Below, one piece after another: positions 57,678 to 64,000 of a stretch of DNA of 64,000 nucleotides; position 1 is the first letter of the stretch; every line of letters begins with the position of its first letter. Made by a program: the position numbers and the translations under genes. Below the pieces are notes generated by a model. That model was not told where the DNA came from. It saw only the letters and a program-made list of their open reading frames with translations, and did no database searches. Source of the DNA: Edolisoma coerulescens (Eukaryota > Chordata > Aves > Passeriformes > Campephagidae); the NCBI GenBank assembly GCA_013397115.1, contig VWZW01002568.1, positions 1,876,073 to 1,940,072 of the forward strand, written 5' to 3'.

Positions 57678-59525
57678 TGTGCATTTCACAGCAGACAAGG
57701 CAGATGCTCCTCCTTTCCTCCCATGCTCACCTCTCTAGCTGTATTTTTACACCACACACTGGGTATCTGATCACAAATACATCTCTCATTGTGTATTAAT
57801 TACACTATGGGATAACAAGGAAACCCAGGGAAGATATCTTTGCAAAACTACACTATGGAATGCATAAGTACCTATCACTACTGAGCAGGAGACAAAGTAA
57901 TGAAAAGAAGCACAAAGGAAGTAGAAATTCTTTCCAGTTACACTTGTTTGCTAAATATTTGAGGAGGCTGTAGAAGCCTTTTGATCTTCTCAGGTATTCC
58001 TAAGTATTTCTTAAAAGTAGAGCTATAAAAACAAACCAGAAAAAAAAAAAAAGGGTAAAACCGTGGACCTACTTTGCATTTGTAGGAAGATTCCCTTATT
58101 TCATTCAGTCTGTCTGAGACTTCCTTTAAAAGGCTATAAAAATATATCACCTATTTTAAAGTGGTTTTATTTTTAGCTGCTAAAACATATAAAGTGAGAA
58201 TATACCCAGCTCCTCCACTAGTTATGTTTTATTGATCTTTTTTCCCTTCTACGTTCCCATCAAAAAGGTGTTGTTACCTGGATGTGAGTTGTGCTCACAG
58301 GGGGTGTTGTGAGGGTGCAGATGCTGGGTGTGTTTGCTGCTGGTGGGGTGACAACACAGATGGGTCTGAGCAGCTTCTAGTACCTTCTAGAGAGGTTCTT
58401 CACACAGTGCAGAGACCTTTTCGTCAAGGACTCCGTATCAAAACCCCTGCAGAATCACCTGAAGGGTGCCTGTTCTCCCAGCTCTGCCATTAAAGGTTTT
58501 GGATGCGATTTCCACCTCTCTTTAATCCCCAGAATAAACTTTGAGTTATCAGACCGAACCCAAATTTCCTCTCCCTGTGCTGCACTCTCCCCTTACAGTC
58601 CGTGTTTGCTGTAGCCATTCCACAAAACGAGATTCATTCCAGCTCTGTCTGTCCCCAAACAGAGGGACATCCTGCACAGAGCAAATCCTTCCCTCATCTA
58701 AATCACTTGTCTCCCCCTCGCCTCTGTTCCTTGTTTTTATTCCCGCATGCAACCGTGGCACCAGCAAAAGACTCTCTTGGACAGAAAACAAAATCCTTTC
58801 ACAATTCCACCAACACAGAAGCCTCGCTGGGGAGGAAATGGGAAACCTCTTCCCCTTCACTCTTGCTACCAGCAGCTGAATCAATGGGGGTCATTATATT
58901 CCTTGCCCAAGATGTCAAGGGGTCAGGAAAGAGCAGCTTTGTTGAGGAGTTGCTCCAGCCTGATATTATGGATTTGAACAATGAAAACAGAGCTGGATTG
59001 TGAGAACCCATGTGAGATTATTTAAGGCAAGATAAAGTCATTTTGATCATTGCTATTGCAAGTGGGCTTTAGACCAAGAAGGGCACCCCTCTAGTTAGAG
59101 CTCTGGAGAGGATTAGTGCTGAGCAGGGCAGGAGGAGGGAGCAGGACACACGCTAAGACAGAGCTGCCAAAGCTCTGGATGATGAAAATTCACCTCCAGG
59201 GCTGGATGTGGATCACCAGGTGATCCCATTTGGATTCCCCAAACAGTGTTCTCACACCAAAGGATGAGATTAATGAGACTGAGGGACTTAAAATGAGGTT
59301 TTTACCAACCCCAGGAAACTTCTGACTTGTCCTGGGGAAATGGTGATCCTTTAGGCCAGGGAAGTCACTCTTGGGGCATTAGGAGAGGAAGCTGTGGTTC
59401 CTCTTGTTCCTTTGGCTCCCTGCCTTGATCTCCCAGGCTGAGGGATCAGCTACTCCTGCAGCACAGAACCTGCTGCTCTCAGAGGTTCACCTCTGTCCTG
59501 GAACCAATCCTGGGCAACTTCACTT
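57678..59525. other. unique non-coding DNA
   Basis: No transposon or gene recognised. Frames of 110-133 codons on both strands at 58541-59011 overlap each other and show no domain. Confidence 0.5.
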
Positions 59526-59547
59526 NNNNNNNNNNNNNNNNNNNNNN
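59526..59547. other. assembly gap (22 N)
   Basis: Twenty-two undetermined bases immediately left of a CTTC microsatellite, so the missing bases are probably more CTTC units. Confidence 0.99.
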
Positions 59548-59590
59548 CTTCCTTCCTTCCTTCCTTCCTTCCTTCCTTCCATCCATCCCT
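59548..59590. repeat. (CTTC)8 microsatellite beside gap
   Basis: About eight CTTC units, then degenerate 'atccatccc'. The array length is unknown because its left side is a gap. Pure pyrimidine on the plus strand. Confidence 0.97.
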
Positions 59591-62558
59591 TGTTTCTCAT
59601 CTTCTTTTAATTCTACCTTTGGTTAAAGTTCAAACCAACTTAAATTCCAAGCTGGAAAAATCACTTCTTATAAAAGGGAGATATTTTTCCACCCCCTTTC
59701 TTTTCAGAAGCCTCAGAGCTGGACATTTAGTACATTTTTTGGGTCTCAAAAATTGCAGCTAGAAAGGTGAGCGTGTTGGAAACAATCTTCCCCAGAATAG
59801 CTCCAGTTTGAGTCATTGGCATTTTACAATAATAATAAAAATGAAAAACATTTCCTCAATAATTCCAAGCTTCCTCTCATTTGGATTACTTTAACTTGCC
59901 TCCAAAGTTGGTGGGAAGTTACATGATCTTATGAGAAAATGTTTGGGCTTACCAGTGCTTGAGTTTTTCTCTTCATCTGGAAAACAGGTGAATTTGCTCT
60001 CATAACTCTTGTGGAGGATGCAGAGGAAGGCATGCCTGGATTCATTCTTTATTTCTTTCAGCACCAAACAACAGCAAACCTTTTCGGTGCCTCTTATGTC
60101 TTCATTTACCATCCTTTGAGTTTTAAGATTTCCCTTTAATGTGTCCCACTAAGATACCCAAAATCTGGGATTGATGACAACCAAACCCAGGACAGCAGGA
60201 AGGCTGCACCATCCTCCTTGGGCACAGAGCAGCAGCTTGTGCCGGGCAGAATCTGGGAGTGTGACCACAACCTGTGGCAGTTCCCAGGCAAAGCGTGGAG
60301 TAGCACACTTGCTTTCAGCTCCTGCCATTTAGCTGAAAAATGGGAAATTATTTGGCCATGGCAGACCTGGTCCTCTGTCAAATCCCTGTGTCAACATGAA
60401 CCTGAATAGTTTTATGAGATCTGAGATCTTTTCTGTATTACCTAGAGGAAGTTGCTCTGATTTTATCAAAGTGCCAAACTCATGGGGGAAGCAACAAATT
60501 ATGATGGTCTGTGGTTGATGATTGATGGTATCTTTCCATTATTCAGTTTTCTAAAAGGGAGATTCTACAGTGGTTACAAGAACCGAGAATTATTTGGGAG
60601 CTCTGGACAGATTTTTTTTTTTTTCTATCCAAGATATTCAAGCACCCAAAACCAGAAGTTAGGCACTGAGGTACTTCTGAAAATCCCATTAGATCTCTGA
60701 CTTGTATCTTTAGGCATCTCATTGCCTTTAAAAATGTTGTCCCTGGTGCCAGTGAGAGTTGGAGTTTTTGCACATCAGGCTCTGGTACACGAAATGTGCA
60801 AAAGTTACAGGGATTTTTACTGAAGGGATAAAACCCACAAAAGTTGAAAGATTTCAGCTGTCAATTTAATCTCAATCAGAAAACAACAACACAGTCACTG
60901 GTCTTCTGTTTCTTTGTTTCACTTTCCAAAATTCCTGTAATTATATGCGAGTACCTATTACGGTGGAAATTGGTTCTCCTAGAAAAAGAATCTGATTTTT
61001 TTTTTCTTAACTGTACAAAATATGCAATTGAAAAAAAAGTGAGCAGTTGGAGTGTGGAGAAAAATGAGGCTACATCTGTAGGATTTTGTTCTGCTTTTAG
61101 TATCAAATCACCAAACCCATTACATTATTTATCCTACAGGCTTGTGCTGCAAACATTGAATACAATTCATACCCCAGGAAAAGAAATGTGTGCTTTTTAA
61201 TTGCCCCTGATTTGAACAACCATTAATTTCATTAGTCCCTCATTTTATTTTATTTTTTTATTTAATATGGGAAATCAAACCAGTTTATTTTAAAGCACAG
61301 CTATGAACTACTGATTTTTTAAAATCCTAAAAACTGTGAATTGCACTATACATATGCCTATGCATATGCATATACCTACCCACACATAAACCAAAACTAC
61401 ATAATTTATATTAGAAACGTGCATGCGCACACACAAACAGGAAAATATTTTCTCTCCTTTCACTGTAGAATACAAACCACAAAAAATAGGAGTTTGTATG
61501 AATCAAGGGCTTTCAAAAAACTAAATCCCAGTGAAGTCATTCTTCTGTCCTATGTTTAAAATATCTTGAGTTTGTCATACGCTATAATGCAAACTACTGA
61601 GTCGTAAAAATAATATTTTTCTTACGGTGATTTTCATTTGTTTTGGTCCTTTATTTCACCCAATGAATTTTATTTTACCACTCGGAGAAACTCTGAGTAC
61701 ACTGTAGGTGAAAGGATGAGTTTCAATGCACATTTGTGGGATGTAGAGGGGAGACCCTTAAGCAGACCACACCTTTCATTCCCATTAACTCCAGATTTCT
61801 CACAGGGAAAAAAAAAAACCTTTTGTATAATGTTATTATGCCATGTTACATAGTCAGAATCCTTAAATATGTATTTAAGAACAAACAGTCAAGATAGGAA
61901 ATAAATTCTTTAATTTTTGGATGGGTTTGTGCGTGTTGTTGGTGTGTAAAGATGCTGGGCTGTTACACTGTGGTTACACCTCCTTCATGTTACCTACAAG
62001 TTAACTTTAATCTGCAGATATTTTGGAAAAGGTACAGGTATTCCCAGACAGGCACACTGAAAGAGAGGAATCAAACTCACTGATGGTGACTGGGATTGAT
62101 GACAACCCAATTATTTAGTTGATCTCAGTCACTTCAAGGTTTGATCCCGCACCAAGCACCTTGGTCCTTGCTGTCAGCAGTGCTTAAGTCGATTGTTGTA
62201 CCAAAATCTGATAATTTCAGCTTTTCCCTTGGTGTTGGACCACTTCAGAATTTCTCTTTTTTTCAGAAGATTCTCTCCTTTGAGATTCCCCTTAGCCAAA
62301 ATATTAAATACCAGCGGGTGCCTGTCAGAGCCAAACAATTCCTGCTGGATTTGCAGCAAGTCAGAAAAAAAACAGGTGGAGTATTTTGGATGTTTTAACC
62401 TGATTTCATCTCACTCAGATAATCCAACCCTCTCAAGGATGTTTATTTTGTTTTCAAGCAACAGTGCATTTGTCCAGGATTGGAAACTCTTGGAGGGGTA
62501 AAAATAGGTTGCGCAGAGATATGAGCTTTGTCCTTTGTCCTTCCAAAGGGTTAAATCT
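59591..62558. other. unique non-coding DNA
   Basis: No gene or transposon recognised over almost 3 kb. Contains a T15 tract (about 60609-60623) and a TA/CA-rich patch near 61345-61440. A 73-codon reverse frame at 59891-60112 ends beside a GTAAGC donor-like site, but lacks an acceptor with a polypyrimidine tract and shows no known domain. Confidence 0.5.
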
Positions 62559-62618
62559 AAAAAAAAAAAAAAAAAAGGGGAAAAAAAAAAAAAAAAGAGA
62601 GAGGGAGAGAGAGGAAGA
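62559..62618. repeat. 60-base polypurine tract
   Basis: A18 GGGG A16 followed by GAGAGAGGGAGAGAGAGGAAGA: 60 purines without interruption on the plus strand. The A18-G4-A16 part is close to mirror-symmetric, the kind of sequence that can form intramolecular triplex DNA. Confidence 0.95.
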
Positions 62619-62689
62619 TCCCTAATAAAAGGTTAGTGTTTTCTGTCCATTAAAGAGAGTATTCTGCTCTGAAACCGAATTGGTCATGC

Positions 62690-62880
62690 ATTCTTCCCGC
62701 GTTTCCTGGCAGAGAGGAGAGTGACTGCAGCACCTGCCTCCCCTTCCCCTCCATCCCGCTCCCCTCGCCCCGCTGGATCTGTCACTTATTACCCCCCTCG
62801 CCTGCAGGACCGAAGGAGCTTTGAGATGCCGATTTCCCTTAGTTAGCTCCATATGAAATTCCTCCTGGAGCGTAGCTGGA
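62690..62880. other. CpG-bearing GC-richer segment
   Basis: GC-richer segment with roughly ten CpGs ('cttcccgcgtttcc', 'catcccgctcccctcgcccc', 'cccctcgcctgcaggaccg'), bracketed by the polypurine tract on its left and a polypyrimidine tract on its right. Too small and weak to call an island. No gene recognised. Confidence 0.35.
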
Positions 62881-62888
62881 AGTTGTTG

Positions 62889-62934
62889 GTCTCTTTTTTT
62901 TTTTTTTTTCCCTTCTTTTTCTTTTTTTTTCCAG
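62889..62934. repeat. polypyrimidine tract
   Basis: T16-dominated run with C interruptions ending in 'ttttttttttccag'. It resembles a splice acceptor, but no exon is recognisable downstream; a 55-codon open frame following it matches no family I know. Confidence 0.9.
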
Positions 62935-64000
62935 GACAAAACTCGTGCTGAGCAGAGGGTCTGGATACCAGACAATTTGGATGGGTGTGAATGGACAATG
63001 CCCTGTTTCATTTTTCTCCCTCACGTTTTCCCTCCAGCAAATGCCATCAACATTTGTAAAAAGAAATTTTTGCTTTTGCTGAAGAGCTACTTTCACACTT
63101 AAAAAAAAAAATCCATTAAAAATTCTCCTCACTAATTTCTGTTTAACATTTTGGATTAATCTGTTTTTCACTTTTCTTCCTCTTATTTACTCCAGTCTTT
63201 ATGCCTTAGCTCAATCTTTGCATCTGGGCAGAGAAATCTTGACAAAATGTTCCGATTTCTCACACTAGAAAAGAAAATTCCACTAAAACTGACATATCTC
63301 TGATTTGGTCTCAAATCTAGGGTGGAAAACCGATGGTTAACACCAAAATTTTCTGAAAAAATTTCCACTTTTCACTAACTAAATGACAAGAATATTTTTT
63401 AAAAAACAAATTATTTTCTACAAAATAGATGTACAAAGATCTTCCACTTCTAAATGTAAGTATTTGTTTTCCTGTGCATTTCCTTACTGAATTTTTGCAG
63501 CCTGAGAAAGATTTTTAAAAGGATATTTCCTAGAATATTTTGTAAAAAGGAATCTTTTATTTATAATCCCTGAAAGTTGTTTTGCTTTGTTTTGGTGTGA
63601 CACAGAATCATATTGTTGGGACCAAAAAATTTCCCCAGTGAGTGGTCCAGGGCCTGAACTCTCCCAGAGCCCAAGAAGAAAAAGATGAAAGGTTTTGGTT
63701 GGCAGTAGGGTCCCATTTTTCCCATGTGACGAATCATTCTGAGAGAGTTTTTGGGGAAGCAGGCAGTGAGATCTGAAGGTGACATAGATTAGGTGACGTG
63801 GTTGCAGTCTACCACAAAACTAGACTGGCCTGAATATTTCTCACTTCCTATTCCTGCTAAAGTCACTTTCATCCTTTCTCCACCCCAGACTACACTCACG
63901 GCAATAGCAAGAGATAAATCTATCTCCTGGCAGAGGCAGGTGAGGTTATGAATGTTTAAGGACCACTTGTGGAAAAGAAAAATACATGCCATTCCCTCTG
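62935..64000. other. unique non-coding DNA to window end
   Basis: AT-rich, with short A and T runs (for example around 63100). No gene, transposon or notable structure recognised. Confidence 0.5.

Noticed and set aside
59891..60112. Reverse frame ending at a GTAAGC donor-like site, possible exon
   Set aside because: No polypyrimidine tract and AG acceptor at the expected upstream side; the peptide resembles nothing I can name.
62936..63100. Open frame of about 55 codons after an acceptor-like polypyrimidine tract
   Set aside because: The tract is explained as low-complexity DNA; no donor site or domain; kept only as a side note to the tract finding.
1..64000. tRNA, rRNA, CRISPR arrays, insertion sequences, bacterial promoters or origins
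   Set aside because: None seen; the sequence is vertebrate nuclear DNA.

Overview
The window is vertebrate nuclear DNA, almost certainly from a bird. The best evidence is about three dozen CR1 LINE fragments with the avian 3' structure: the block around 'ggcacaggttgcccagagaagc', the block around 'gtgtccctgcccatggcag', and the 8-bp-type tail 'attctgtgattct'. No Alu, L1 or poly-A SINE was seen. The 3' sequences look most like those common in songbirds, but that narrower placement is inference.

I find no protein-coding gene, RNA gene, CRISPR array or bacterial-type feature. The longest open frames are about 160 codons. They match no family I know, and several run through homopolymers or low-complexity DNA. 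The window reads as intergenic or deep intronic DNA: AT-rich unique sequence broken by 5'-truncated CR1 copies in both orientations (roughly 11% of the window by my count), microsatellites, and three assembly gaps that each touch a simple or homopolymer repeat.

Layout. 1-10 kb: CR1 at the left edge, a tail-to-tail CR1 pair (1.15-1.58 kb), a possible conserved element (2.7-3.1 kb), a gap at 7.88 kb followed by a different CR1 subfamily, and an ancient SINE-like relic near 9.9 kb. 10-20 kb: mostly unique DNA with short CR1 tails. 20-27 kb: a well-preserved CR1 (20.0-20.4 kb), two homeodomain-motif-rich stretches (20.75-21.2 and 22.2-22.6 kb), and a decayed CR1 ORF2 segment (26.3-26.9 kb) beside another CR1 3' end. 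28-35 kb: an ATC microsatellite, a poly-G gap, and the only clear CpG-island-like segment (33.86-34.2 kb), bordered on its right by TAATTA-rich DNA. 35-50 kb: CR1 copies, an older CR1 resembling turtle/crocodile copies (42.5 kb), a CA repeat and a MIR-like relic (46 kb). 50-64 kb: TA-rich and TTA repeats, more CR1 tails, a possible conserved element (56.8-57.2 kb), a CTTC microsatellite gap (59.5 kb), and a polypurine/polypyrimidine pair bracketing CpG-bearing DNA (62.6-62.9 kb).

I did not find a new gene system. The best leads are the CpG-rich segment with its homeodomain-rich flank, the repeat-free motif-rich stretches, and the ancient relics. All depend on comparative alignment or expression data that I cannot run here.
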